Below the pieces are notes generated by a model. That model saw nothing but the letters and a program-made list of their open reading frames with translations, had not been told where the DNA came from and made no database searches. Made by a program: the position numbers and the translations under genes. From the NCBI GenBank assembly GCA_002390675.1, contig DGPZ01000076.1:37617-64796 (forward strand): a stretch of DNA of 27,180 bases, written 5' to 3'. Below are positions 14,247 through 22,073 of this stretch, in pieces; the first letter of the stretch is position 1; every line of letters starts with the position of its first letter. The DNA comes from Deltaproteobacteria bacterium UBA4427 (GTDB taxonomy: Bacteria > Myxococcota_A > UBA9160 > UBA4427).

Positions 14247-15487
14247 CCGATCGATTCGCCTCGCTGCGGAATTCCATCAGCGAGTTTCACGGGCGCGCGA
14301 TCTGGGTCGCGCTCGGGTGCTTGATCTGCCAGATGGGCCTGGGCCTGACCTATATCCGAACAGGTATGGCCGTAGACTTAGTAGAAGGCCTCCACCTCAC
14401 CCGGTCGGAACTATCCAGCGTCGCGCTGCCCCAGCTAATCTTCCAATCCCTCGCGAGCCCCCTTGTAGGCTGGCTCACGGTGCGCCTTGGTGCCTCCCGA
14501 GTATTGGCCGCTGCTGCCACGCTCTTCGCCTTCGTGTTTTTCGGCTTCTCCCGCATAGACAGCCTAACGGGCCTCTACGTTGTGATCGCCGGGGTTGGAC
14601 TCTGCGCCGCGGGCATGGGCGATATCACGGTCGGACACGTCATCAGTCAGTGGTTCAAGAAGAATAGAGGCCTAGCACTCGGCATCGCCTATGCCGGATC
14701 GAATCTCGGAGGCTCGCTGATCGTGGCCATCGTCGCGGGCGTCGCCGCAGAAGCCAGCTGGCGTGAAGGTATGATGGCGGTCATCCCCATCGCCCTTTTC
14801 ATCCTGCTACCGACGGCGCTTTTTATGATTCGAGATCCCAACGCAGCCGAGTCCGCTGAGCGGACCGAATCGGACGCGCAGGTTCTTGCTGAACCGGAAG
14901 ACGACCTCGACCTACGATCCGCACTCCGAACGCGCAGCTTCTGGATCCTAACAGCGACACTCTTTTCGTTCTTCTTCTACTTCACAGGCGTGCTCGATGC
15001 GTTCGTTCTTTTCTTGGTGGATGCAGGCCTGTCCAAAGAGGAAGCCATCACGGCATTCCGTCAGGCCATCGGTCTCGGCGTAGTGAGTAAGATCCTAGGT
15101 GGATTCTTCTCCGACCGAATTCCGCGGCTGCGGGCCATGCAAGTCGTTTACGTGCTGCTAGCCATGAGTTCATTAGTGCTACTCGCCCTTCCCCACCCGG
15201 CTCTACTCGTGGTGTTCATCTTTTCGTTTGGCTTTGCGCAGGCCTGTCGCGACGTGGTCTATCCCCTGGTTCTCGGCGGCTGTTTCGGCGACCGCTATCT
15301 CGGCGAGATCTACGGCGCGATGACGCTGACGCTGCTTCCCGGCGGAGCGCTCGGGCCTATGTTCGCAGCGCTCTTGCGAGAGGAGCTGGGTAGCTACGAC
15401 GAAGCCTTCGCGGTCTTCGCGGCGCTCAACGTCTCTGCCGTCGCAGCGCTCTTCTTTGTGCGAAACGAACGTCCGACGCTCGCCTAG
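14243..15487 (+). CDS. Major facilitator superfamily transporter
   Basis: A 414-residue membrane protein with about 12 predicted transmembrane segments in two six-helix bundles split by a charged loop near 205-235 (ESAERTESDAQVLAEPEDDLD). A short cytoplasmic N-terminus precedes the first segment (AIWVALGCLICQMGLGLTY). Segment 4-5 features such as ISQWFKKNRGLALGIAYAGSNLGG match the OFA/monocarboxylate-porter style of MFS proteins, which exchange or take up organic anions with protons. The start codon overlaps the synthetase stop (ATGA at 14243-14246). Together with the synthetase this suggests uptake followed by activation of a carboxylic acid substrate. Its stop overlaps that of the converging reductase gene by four bases. 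Confidence 0.92.
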   Translation: MTDRFASLRNSISEFHGRAIWVALGCLICQMGLGLTYIRTGMAVDLVEGLHLTRSELSSVALPQLIFQSLASPLVGWLTVRLGASRVLAAAATLFAFVFFGFSRIDSLTGLYVVIAGVGLCAAGMGDITVGHVISQWFKKNRGLALGIAYAGSNLGGSLIVAIVAGVAAEASWREGMMAVIPIALFILLPTALFMIRDPNAAESAERTESDAQVLAEPEDDLDLRSALRTRSFWILTATLFSFFFYFTGVLDAFVLFLVDAGLSKEEAITAFRQAIGLGVVSKILGGFFSDRIPRLRAMQVVYVLLAMSSLVLLALPHPALLVVFIFSFGFAQACRDVVYPLVLGGCFGDRYLGEIYGAMTLTLLPGGALGPMFAALLREELGSYDEAFAVFAALNVSAVAALFFVRNERPTLA

Positions 15488-16683
15488 CTCGAGTACTCGG
15501 CGACCGCGTCAGCAAAGCTGATCCCGTCGGGCTCCGCGAGCTTCCGCCGAAGCGCCATCAACGGCCGCGGCCGCTTGAAAGCAACGACCCCGGACAACTT
15601 TCCTTTGCGCCCAAAGAGCGCGAGGAATTGATCCTCTTCGAGCGTCCCCATGCAAACCTGCATCTCGTCGTCCGGCTGAATCTCGCCGGCCATAGCGATC
15701 CGAAGATGAAACTGATCTGTCCAGACATAAGGCACCGGCGCATGAGGCCCCGCCGCCCCTGAAACGATCCGCTTCGCAACGACCTCGGACTGCTCAACCG
15801 CACTCGTCCAATGCTCAAAACGCGGCCGCTCCGGATACTTCGCATTCTCCCACCGCGCGCAATCGCCGAGCGCGTAGACGCCTTCGCGCGAAGTCGACCC
15901 CGTCGCGTCGCACAGGACGCCGTTGTCGATATCGATCCCTGCCCCATCTAGCCATTCCGTCGCAGGCGCCGCTCCAACACCCACAATCACGAGCTCAGCC
16001 GGAAGCATCTCGCCATCTGAGAGCCGCACGCCCGTTACCGAACCTTCGCCTTCAAATCCGTCCACGCCCGCACCCAGTCGGAATACCACACCTTCATCCC
16101 TGTGGGTTCGTGCAACGCGCTCACCTAGCACGGAGCCAAGCCCACGAATCAAGGGCGCAGGCAGGGGCTCTACGACTGTGACTTCGAGCCCCTTCTTCCG
16201 GCAGCTCGCAGCCACTTCCATCCCAATGAAGCCGGCTCCCACCACAACGACGCGAGGTTTCGAAGCAATCGCGGAGCGTAGCTTCCGAGCATCTTCGAGG
16301 GTGCGGAGTTCGACGATGCCGTCGAGTTCTTTGCCAAAGGGAAGTCGTCGAGCGCGGGTTCCCGTCGCAAGCACGACTGCATCCGCCTCAACCGTCGAGC
16401 CATCCGCCAAAGTCAGCCGCTTCGCATCCGCTGCGAGCGAGGTTGCGGCCTGCCCCAGCTTCCATTCAGCATCAAGCGCTTCCACGCCATCGCGCGACAA
16501 GGCGAGCTTCTCTTCGCCCCAATCGTCCACGAGGAACTGCTTCGATAAGGGCGGCCGATCGTAAGGAAGTGATTCCTCCGCACCAATCACAGTAATCCGC
16601 CCAGCGAATCCCTCACGGCGAAGTGCTTCCACCGTTCGCAACCCAGCCAAAGAGGCTCCCACTACGGCGATATGATCCGGCAT
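15484..16683 (-). CDS. FAD-dependent NAD(P)H:ferredoxin reductase-like protein
   Basis: The 399-residue flavoprotein follows the rubredoxin/ferredoxin reductase plan: FAD motif VVGASLAGLRTVE (7-19), the signature DRPPLSK (42-48), an ATG motif LATGTRARRLP (105-115), the second dinucleotide motif VVGAGFIGMEVA (147-158) for NAD(P)H, and the FAD motif YALGDCARW (270-278). A C-terminal reductase domain of about 75 residues ends the protein. Relatives such as rhodocoxin and putidaredoxin reductase pass electrons through a ferredoxin to a P450. The P450 at 11383 is the obvious client, yet no ferredoxin gene is visible in the window. It reads divergently from the LLM gene and converges on the MFS gene with a CTAG overlap. 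No clear Shine-Dalgarno is seen before the 16683 ATG. Confidence 0.92.
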   Translation of the reverse strand: MPDHIAVVGASLAGLRTVEALRREGFAGRITVIGAEESLPYDRPPLSKQFLVDDWGEEKLALSRDGVEALDAEWKLGQAATSLAADAKRLTLADGSTVEADAVVLATGTRARRLPFGKELDGIVELRTLEDARKLRSAIASKPRVVVVGAGFIGMEVAASCRKKGLEVTVVEPLPAPLIRGLGSVLGERVARTHRDEGVVFRLGAGVDGFEGEGSVTGVRLSDGEMLPAELVIVGVGAAPATEWLDGAGIDIDNGVLCDATGSTSREGVYALGDCARWENAKYPERPRFEHWTSAVEQSEVVAKRIVSGAAGPHAPVPYVWTDQFHLRIAMAGEIQPDDEMQVCMGTLEEDQFLALFGRKGKLSGVVAFKRPRPLMALRRKLAEPDGISFADAVAEYSS

Positions 16684-16795
16684 CTCAGTCCTCGTTCTCT
16701 TGATCGCAGTCGAATCGTGATCGCGTGCAATCTAAATATTCATTCTCAGCGGCGCTTGCAGAGGTCAACACGAGACTGCGTCGACACGAGCGTTA

Positions 16796-16817
16796 GAGCC
16801 CTCTACGAGGGGCTCCG
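16796..16817. repeat. Inverted repeat GAGCCCTC-N6-GGGCTCCG upstream of the LLM gene
   Basis: The arms and the six-base spacing are identical to the element at 11293-11314. Here the stem is GAGCC-CTC against GAG-G-GGCTC with one bulged G. It lies in the 272-base divergent gap 16684-16955 between the reductase gene and the LLM gene, 138 bases before the LLM start. Apart from this and the LLM ribosome binding site (GGAG at 16942-16945), nothing recognisable is in the gap. Confidence 0.45.
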
Positions 16818-16955
16818 AATAATAGGCCATCTGGAACCATTAGGAGCGCTCGTGCGCCACACCTTCTGGCCACGGGCTGCGGGCTCTGCGATCATTCGCC
16901 TGTGCCTAGACAATCGTCTTTGCGCTTCCCTATCCGCTCCTGGAGACCGAATTCG

Positions 16956-17828
16956 ATGCAGTTCTGGCAAGCCATTCCCTTCACCCACCCCGACGACATG
17001 ATGGAGCTCGCCCCGGTCTGCGAAGAAGCCGGCTTCGAAGGCATCATGCTGGCCGATCATCTCTTCGCGCCCGAGCATTTCACGTCCCGCTACCCCTACG
17101 ACGACTCCGGTGAAGCGCCCTTCGATGGCTCGACTTCTTTCCCCGAGTCCTTCGCCACGATCGCAGCGCTCTCGCAGGTTACGAAGACGCTTCGCTTCCT
17201 CACGAACGTCTACATCCTGCCGCTTCGCCATCCGATCGAGATCGCAAAGGACCTGAGCACCGCCGCGATCTTCTCGAAGAACCGCACGGTCCTCGGCTTC
17301 GGTGCCGGTTGGCTGCGCGAGGAATTCGAATTCATGGGCGTCCCTTTTGAGCAGCGCGGCAAGCGCATGGACGAACAGCTCCCGATCATCCAGAGTCTGT
17401 TGCGGGGAGACGTCATCGAAGGCGATGGGGAATTCTACAAATTCGGCGCCATGCGCATGAACCCGCTTCCAACCGAGAAGGTTCCCATGTGGGTGGGTGG
17501 TATGAACAAGGCGGCGCTTCGGCGCGCTGGGCAATTCGGGGATGGCTGGACCGGGGCTGGGACTACTTTCGAGCAGACAGTCGAGTTACTGACTGAGCTG
17601 CAGGCGCAGCGAAAACGCTTCGGTCGGCAGGACGAACCCTTTGATTGCCTAGTGCCTTTGACCGAAGAGCTTGCACCCGAGAAGATGGGGCAGTTGATTG
17701 AACTCGGGATGACAGGAACTGTTAGTTGGCCGCTTGAGTATCAGTTGCCAGCCGGGTGTACGGTTGAGGACAAGAAGGCGAAGATCCTGGAGCTTGGCGA
17801 GACTATGATCAAGCCGGTGAATGGCTAG
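16956..17828 (+). CDS. LLM-class flavin/F420-dependent oxidoreductase
   Basis: From MQFWQAIPF at 16956 (GGAG ten bases upstream) the protein has 290 residues, the normal length of the luciferase-like family. Typical elements are AEEAGF-like CEEAGFEGIMLADHLF (22-37), the substrate/cofactor segment RTVLGFGAGWLREEFEFMGVPFEQRGKRMDE (110-140) and VPMWVGGMNKAALRRAGQFGDGW. The last two resemble the F420-dependent subgroup common in actinobacteria, but FMN use cannot be excluded. Such enzymes oxidise alcohols, reduce enones or act as flavin monooxygenases; a redox step on a ring or side chain is plausible here. It stands alone, divergent from the ferredoxin reductase-like gene and converging on the NTF2-like gene. 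Longer upstream readings cross the promoter region and lack support. Confidence 0.9.
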   Translation: MQFWQAIPFTHPDDMMELAPVCEEAGFEGIMLADHLFAPEHFTSRYPYDDSGEAPFDGSTSFPESFATIAALSQVTKTLRFLTNVYILPLRHPIEIAKDLSTAAIFSKNRTVLGFGAGWLREEFEFMGVPFEQRGKRMDEQLPIIQSLLRGDVIEGDGEFYKFGAMRMNPLPTEKVPMWVGGMNKAALRRAGQFGDGWTGAGTTFEQTVELLTELQAQRKRFGRQDEPFDCLVPLTEELAPEKMGQLIELGMTGTVSWPLEYQLPAGCTVEDKKAKILELGETMIKPVNG

Positions 17829-17886
17829 TTACGCCACAAACGTGCTTAGCGCGAACCTACTATCGCCCCCTAGACATGCCCGCCGC

Positions 17887-18411
17887 CTAACGCCCCGCCC
17901 CGGACCACCCTCGGTCATACGGCGCCATCAGCTGCGAATCTAGCCGCATCTTCGAGTGCAACCACGCCCCATCTTCAAACCGATACTCATCATGCTCAAC
18001 ACCCACCATCCAAAGCGCGCGCTCTTCCTTCGTCGTCATCATGGCAAGTACATCCCAAGTCCCAAACGCATTCAGCCCTTCGACACGAACCGCAGGCTTC
18101 ACAAAGAAGTGCCAGGAGTATTGAAGCGTCGGCGAGCAAAACCGCTCCCGAATTTCCTCCCGCCCGGTCGCGGTCCCAAGCGACCCGCCACCTTCCCAGA
18201 CCGCATCTTCCGTGAAGAGCGCAGCCATCTCATCGGCGATCGCATCGATCTTCGGCTGGGGCTTCGGCCCCTTCCGGGTATAGCGAGCGTCCGCGAGGGT
18301 TCCGTAGCGGCTCTTTAAGTCGAGAATCGCGCGGTAGCCCTCCATCTCGGCGACACGCGATTCGAGGGCGCTGAGTCGTTCGTCCGACGATGATTCTGAT
18401 TCTGCGGCCAC
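17887..18411 (-). CDS. NTF2-like (SnoaL/ketosteroid isomerase-fold) protein
   Basis: I choose the GTG at 18411 because AGGGAGG lies just upstream; the ATG at 18486 has no such site. This gives 174 residues. An N-terminal coiled stretch (SSSDERLSALESRVAEMEGYRAI) precedes a SnoaL_4-like domain: helix ILDLKSRYGTLADARY, ALFTEDAVWEGGGSLGTATGREEIRERF, HFFVKPAVRVEGLNAFGTWDVLAMMTTKEERALWMVGVEHDEYRFEDGAWLHSKMRLDSQLMAPYDRGW. This scattered pattern fits the cone-shaped fold shared by ketosteroid isomerase, LinA dehydrochlorinase and scytalone dehydratase. A dehydratase or isomerase role on a pathway intermediate is inferred; it may instead be a binding protein. It is divergent from the CoA-transferase gene (108-base gap). 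Confidence 0.85.
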   Translation of the reverse strand: MAAESESSSDERLSALESRVAEMEGYRAILDLKSRYGTLADARYTRKGPKPQPKIDAIADEMAALFTEDAVWEGGGSLGTATGREEIRERFCSPTLQYSWHFFVKPAVRVEGLNAFGTWDVLAMMTTKEERALWMVGVEHDEYRFEDGAWLHSKMRLDSQLMAPYDRGWSGAGR

Positions 18412-18519
18412 TATGTACGCCTCCCTTTGGGTTCGATTCAATCCGTGTGTCGGTGCTAGCCTCGCGTGGCGCTGCAGTCGTTGCAACCAGACCCTGATTA
18501 GATGTTACGGAGATTTCGC

Positions 18520-19716
18520 ATGGCCGGCCCCTTAGATGGCGTCCGCATTATAGACCTGACCACGATGGCTTCGGGACCGCTCGCGACTTCGATCCTTGCG
18601 GATCAGGGCGCCGACGTGATCAAGATCGAGGGGCCCGGGCGCGGCGATGGTTTGCGAACGATTGGCCCGAGCCGGGGCGGAATGTCGGCGATTTTCACGA
18701 GCTTCAATCGAAACAAGCGAGCCATGGTCCTGGATCTGCGCGAACCCGACGGAGTTGCTGTTCTCGACCGCCTTGTCGCGGGCGCGGATGTTCTGGTCCA
18801 GAACTTCCGACCTGGCGCCGTCGAGCGTATGGGGATCGACGAAGCGCGGTACCGCATTCTCCACCCGGAGCTTATCTATGTTTCCGTGAGTGGCTTTGGC
18901 GAGAAAGGCCCTATGGCCCAGAGCGCCGTCTACGACTCCGTCATGCAGGCCTATTCCGGTGTCGCCATGCATCAGGCCGACCTAGAAACAGGCAAACCCA
19001 ATTTCGTGCGTAGCGTCGTTTGCGACAAGGGGACTGCCATCCAAACTTCGCAGCTCATTACCGCCGCGCTCTTCGCCCGCTCCCAGGGCCACGGCGGGCA
19101 ACACATAAACGTATCCATGCTTCACGCAAGCCTCGCGTTCCTGTGGCCTGACGGGATGCAGAACTACGCACTGCTAGGCGAGGGGGTTTCGGCGCCACTC
19201 AGCAAGGCCGCGCTTCCTATGCTTCGACCGACAGCCGACGGCTATATCTCGATCAGCTTCATTCAAGACCGAGAGTTCGAGTCACTTTGCCGAATGCTGG
19301 GCCAGGAAGAACTTCTCGAGGACGAGCGTTATGCGACGGCCGGCCCTCGCGCCCGAAATGCGCATCCGCTTCAGGAATCCCTCGATCCCGCGCTCCGCAC
19401 CTTCACGACCGCAACTTTGGCGGAACAGCTCGCCAAGGCAGATGTGCCTCACGCGACGGTTGGGGATCCCGCGACAATCCACGAGGACCCCCAGGTGATT
19501 GCGAACGATCTCATCTTCGAGATGGATCATCACGTCGCGGGCCCGCTTCGCCAGCCGCGCCCGGTCGGCAACTTCTCGTCCACGCCCTCCGAGATTCGAC
19601 GCGGGGCACCCGCGATGGGCGAGCACACTCGAGACGTTGCGACCGAAGCCGGGTACTCGGCCAAGGAAATCCAGGAGTTACTAGACCGAGGCATTCTCAA
19701 ACAGGCCGAGAGTTAA
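18520..19716 (+). CDS. Class III CoA-transferase (CaiB/BaiF family)
   Basis: The start MAGPLDGVRIIDLTT at 18520 has GGAG eight bases upstream and matches the family N-terminus; the frame could open at 18502 but that adds only six unsupported residues. The protein has 398 residues. Features: ADQGADVIKIEGPGRGD (28-43), FNRNKRAMVLDLRE (62-74), DVLVQNFRPGAVERMG (90-105), and Asp169 in VCDKGTAIQ at the position of the catalytic Asp that forms the acyl anhydride in formyl-CoA transferase. The histidine used by racemase relatives is replaced by Tyr138 (SAVYDSVMQ), so transferase is preferred over racemase. It would move CoA between acids, saving ATP. It stands alone between divergent and convergent neighbours. 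Confidence 0.92.
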   Translation: MAGPLDGVRIIDLTTMASGPLATSILADQGADVIKIEGPGRGDGLRTIGPSRGGMSAIFTSFNRNKRAMVLDLREPDGVAVLDRLVAGADVLVQNFRPGAVERMGIDEARYRILHPELIYVSVSGFGEKGPMAQSAVYDSVMQAYSGVAMHQADLETGKPNFVRSVVCDKGTAIQTSQLITAALFARSQGHGGQHINVSMLHASLAFLWPDGMQNYALLGEGVSAPLSKAALPMLRPTADGYISISFIQDREFESLCRMLGQEELLEDERYATAGPRARNAHPLQESLDPALRTFTTATLAEQLAKADVPHATVGDPATIHEDPQVIANDLIFEMDHHVAGPLRQPRPVGNFSSTPSEIRRGAPAMGEHTRDVATEAGYSAKEIQELLDRGILKQAES

Positions 19717-19775
19717 GCGCCCAAATCCATCGCGCACCTAAGCTAGACCCATCCTCGTGTCGCCGATGGCCTTGC

Positions 19776-19796
19776 AACTTGCTCGCTAGTCAAGTT
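19776..19796. terminator. Weak hairpin between converging CoA-transferase and dehydrogenase genes
   Basis: AACTTG (19776-19781) and CAAGTT (19791-19796) form a six-base inverted repeat with a nine-base loop that overlaps the stop codon of the minus-strand dehydrogenase gene. There is no strong T tract. It is at a place where a two-way terminator would be expected, but the stem is short. Confidence 0.25.
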
Positions 19797-20910
19797 CCTC
19801 AACCGCGACGAGTTCGCCCAGGTAGCGATCATCCCACCACGACATTTGGAGCTGCTTAGCTCTTCGGAAGTAGAGTTGGATGTCGTATTCGATAGTGAAG
19901 CCGACTCCGCCCCAAACCTGTTGGCACATGGCCGTCACGTCGCGATAGGCATGGCACATGAAGAGCTTTGCCATCGGAGCCATGAGCTTCGTGTCTTTGC
20001 CGATGGACCTCGACCAAGCCGCGTCATAGACTAACGTCGAGCCGCCCTCGATCTGCGTGGCTGCATCCGCGAGGTAGTGCGAGATCGACTGGAACGCGCC
20101 GAGCGGCTTCCCGAATTGCTCGCGCGTTTTCGCAAAGTCGATCGTAATTTCGAGAGCCGCTTTGGCGCCGCCTGAAGCCTGTGCCGCAGCGAGCACGACC
20201 CCGTCTAGCATGACAGTGTTCCAAGTGGTCCATCCGGACCCAGCCGCGCCAATTCGATCCGCTTCGGAGACGCGCACGCCCTCGAAGTCGACTCGAAAGG
20301 TTGCCTCGGATCCGAGATTGAATCGCTGCGAGAGTGTTACGCCGGGTGCGTTGGGATCGACGAGAAAGAGGTCTACGTCTTCTAGGCCGTCGCCCGTTCG
20401 TGCGAGCACGACCAACTGGTCCGCCACACGCGCGAAATTCACATGCATCTTGGTGCCGGAAAGCATGAAGCCATCTCCATCGGCCTCCGCACGAAGCTGA
20501 ACGCCCTTCGGCCCAAAGCCGTTGCGCGGCTCCAGCCAAGCCGGAGTCAAGATGCGTTCGCCGCTCGCGATCCCCGGAAGCCATGCTTTTTTCTGGGCGT
20601 CGCTTCCAGCAATTGCCAGTGCACCCGCGGAAAGTACAGCTGAGTGGAAATGAGGGACCGGAGCAAGCGAGCGTCCGAACTCTTCATAGACGATCGTCGC
20701 CTCAAGAAGCGTCTGCCCTTGCCCGCCGAATTCCTCCGGAATCAGAATACCGACGAGTCCGAGTCCCACGAGCTGCTCCCAAAGCGCCTTGGGATAGCCG
20801 CGTTCACCGTTCTCACACTCGCGCACGACCTCGAGCGGGGAGTACTCGGCGCAAACGCCTCGCACCATATCACGCAGCATTTCGTGCTCTTCTGTGAAGT
20901 CGAGATCCAT
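19786..20910 (-). CDS. Acyl-CoA dehydrogenase, Glu-less subunit of the minus-strand operon
   Basis: The 374-residue protein starts MDLDFTEEHEMLRDMV with AAGGA just upstream. Motifs: GILIPEEFGGQGQTLLEA (54-71), TPAWLEPRNGFG, GFMLSGTKMHVNFA (147-160), REQFGKPLGAFQSISHYLADAATQ, and WGGVGFTIEYDIQLYFRRAKQLQMSWWDD at the C-terminus. The FAD-binding architecture is kept, but helix G reads VMLDGVVLAAA without Glu, and no YEGT motif is found. This matches the smaller partner subunit of FadE heterotetramers. The fifth gene of its operon, it probably pairs with the product of the first gene (23422-24600), which has the catalytic Glu. The 120-base gap from the MaoC gene upstream contains two hairpins. 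Confidence 0.92.
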   Translation of the reverse strand: MDLDFTEEHEMLRDMVRGVCAEYSPLEVVRECENGERGYPKALWEQLVGLGLVGILIPEEFGGQGQTLLEATIVYEEFGRSLAPVPHFHSAVLSAGALAIAGSDAQKKAWLPGIASGERILTPAWLEPRNGFGPKGVQLRAEADGDGFMLSGTKMHVNFARVADQLVVLARTGDGLEDVDLFLVDPNAPGVTLSQRFNLGSEATFRVDFEGVRVSEADRIGAAGSGWTTWNTVMLDGVVLAAAQASGGAKAALEITIDFAKTREQFGKPLGAFQSISHYLADAATQIEGGSTLVYDAAWSRSIGKDTKLMAPMAKLFMCHAYRDVTAMCQQVWGGVGFTIEYDIQLYFRRAKQLQMSWWDDRYLGELVAVEELD

Positions 20911-20969
20911 CTTAGATTCCTTTGGTCCAGGGACCTGTCCGGCATGCGGACTTAGCGTGAGCCACCGCA

Positions 20970-20995
20970 GGCATCGCCTAAAAATCGGCGAGGCC
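20970..20995 (-). other. Stem-loop between MaoC and acyl-CoA dehydrogenase genes
   Basis: Plus-strand GGCATCGCC and GGCGAGGCC form a nine-base stem with one mismatch around an AT-rich loop of eight bases. On the transcribed minus strand the loop reads GATTTTTA. It lies in the 120-base gap before the last gene of the operon and could attenuate transcription or protect the upstream message, changing the ratio of the last gene to the rest. Confidence 0.35.
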
Positions 20996-21021
20996 TGGCG
21001 GTCAACCTTTAAGCAGCGAAA

Positions 21022-21036
21022 CCCTAAAGCTTAGGG
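21022..21036 (-). other. Stem-loop over the MaoC stop codon
   Basis: CCCTAA-AGC-TTAGGG is a perfect six-base inverted repeat that spans the stop codon of the MaoC catalytic subunit gene. On the minus strand it is followed by TTT only. With the hairpin at 20970-20995 it makes this the most structured gap in the operon. Confidence 0.3.
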
Positions 21037-21507
21037 CTTCCAGTCGTCGCCCTTGAGCTTCCATGGATTCGCGTCCGCTGTATCCGGAACGGCGATGCGC
21101 GCTTCGCAACCCACGCAGCTCTTGTCTCCTGCGCTGAGCTCGATTGAAACGTCTACCCAGCTCATGCCGTGGGCAGCAGCCTCGACGTTCGTCACCTTGC
21201 CCGCAAAGCGCATGGTGTCACCGGGATACACAGAATCCTTCATGCGAAACTTGATGCGTCCCAAACGACCCTTGGGACCCGTCCAGTCCGTCAAATAGCG
21301 CTCGAACCATGAGGCCAGATTCGGCGTATTCATGATGATATCTTCGAGGCCGTTATTGCCCGTCGCGAACTTGTAGTCGTGATGCTGGGGTCGCCAATCG
21401 CGACTCGCCATAGCACCAAGAACAACCGTCACCGGCTTCACCAACTTCTCGAGTACCGGCACGTCGGCGCCAACACTCACGTCACTGCTCAGAAGTTCTG
21501 CACTCAT
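21031..21507 (-). CDS. MaoC-fold enoyl-CoA hydratase, catalytic subunit (ChsH1-like)
   Basis: From the ATG at 21507 the protein has 158 residues. The start is fixed by AAGGAG, which overlaps the stop of the preceding gene. The hot-dog active-site segment reads ASRDWRPQHHDYKFA, with Asp37 and His42 in the D-x4-H spacing of hydratase 2; ChsH1 of Mycobacterium has a very similar DW-x-P-x-HHD motif. The later part (GRLGRIKFRMKDSVYPGDTMRFAGKVTNV) is the usual MaoC strand pair. ChsH1 works only with a partner lacking these residues, and the gene just upstream (11-base gap) encodes exactly such a partner. It should hydrate a branched or ring-bearing 2-enoyl-CoA. Confidence 0.9.
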   Translation of the reverse strand: MSAELLSSDVSVGADVPVLEKLVKPVTVVLGAMASRDWRPQHHDYKFATGNNGLEDIIMNTPNLASWFERYLTDWTGPKGRLGRIKFRMKDSVYPGDTMRFAGKVTNVEAAAHGMSWVDVSIELSAGDKSCVGCEARIAVPDTADANPWKLKGDDWKP

Positions 21508-21518
21508 GATGTTTCTCC

Positions 21519-22040
21519 TTAGGCTCGGTTGTAGCCAAAGCCCGTGTAGCGTTCTTCCGCACACAGGTCGCCATGCTGGTTCACGGTGCGGACACCGAAG
21601 TCCCAGAAGCGTCCCGTTCCGAGTTTCGTCGTCTTGAGTCCCGACACCGAGTAGAGGACCTGGGTCGTAGTCAACACGTCACCCGGCCGGATCGGCTCAT
21701 AAAATACGATCGTGTTATCGCTCATCACGGCTTCCGGAAGCGAAAGTCGATCCTTAAGATCGAAGTGCAGCTGGAGCGGCACTGCTGGCTCCGTGCGGCC
21801 CGGGGACCAGTCATGCGGTCGGAACCAGACCGACACCATCGACGGCAGCGTAATCGGTCCGTCCGTGAGTTCCTCAGCAACCTTGGCGTCCCAGTACAGC
21901 GGATTGCCGTTCTGCGTCGCCGAAAGCGTCGTCAGTACATACCCCTGCTCAATAGGAAACTCCGTCGCCTCTGTGTAGCGTTCCTGCTCGATCCATCCCT
22001 GGACCTCTTCCGGCAGATCATCAGCCGACTTCGCAGCCAT
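21519..22040 (-). CDS. MaoC-like dehydratase N-terminal-type subunit, probably non-catalytic
   Basis: The 173-residue protein belongs to the FAS1-like/MaoC_dehydrat_N group seen in ChsH2 N-termini and HadA/HadC. It opens with a helix (DLPEEVQGWIEQERYTEATEFPIEQGYVLTTLSAT) and has the region NGNPLYWD where catalytic relatives have D-x-N-P-x-H. Asp is replaced by Asn44 and His by Tyr49, so this subunit is predicted to be inactive alone and to complete the substrate tunnel of the downstream catalytic subunit. The later segment FYEPIRPGDVLTTTQVLYSVSG is typical of the fold. AGGAGGAATAGGT precedes ATG, an excellent ribosome binding site. Unlike ChsH2, no DUF35 domain is fused; the DUF35 protein of this window is encoded at 30-464. 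Confidence 0.88.
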   Translation of the reverse strand: MAAKSADDLPEEVQGWIEQERYTEATEFPIEQGYVLTTLSATQNGNPLYWDAKVAEELTDGPITLPSMVSVWFRPHDWSPGRTEPAVPLQLHFDLKDRLSLPEAVMSDNTIVFYEPIRPGDVLTTTQVLYSVSGLKTTKLGTGRFWDFGVRTVNQHGDLCAEERYTGFGYNRA

Positions 22041-22056
22041 ACCTATTCCTCCTGGT

Positions 22057-22073
22057 GGGACGGTGTACGTCCC
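22057..22073 (-). other. Stem-loop ahead of the MaoC partner ribosome binding site
   Basis: GGGACG-N5-CGTCCC is a perfect six-base inverted repeat in the 82-base gap between the racemase and MaoC genes. On the minus strand it ends three bases before AGGAGG. It resembles the placement of the hairpin at 503-517. An effect on translation or RNA processing is possible but unproven. Confidence 0.3.

Noticed and set aside
15923..16564. Plus-strand Ser/Pro/Thr-rich frame inside the reductase gene
   Set aside because: Low-complexity product of reading a GC-rich gene on the wrong strand; the reductase motifs on the minus strand are intact.
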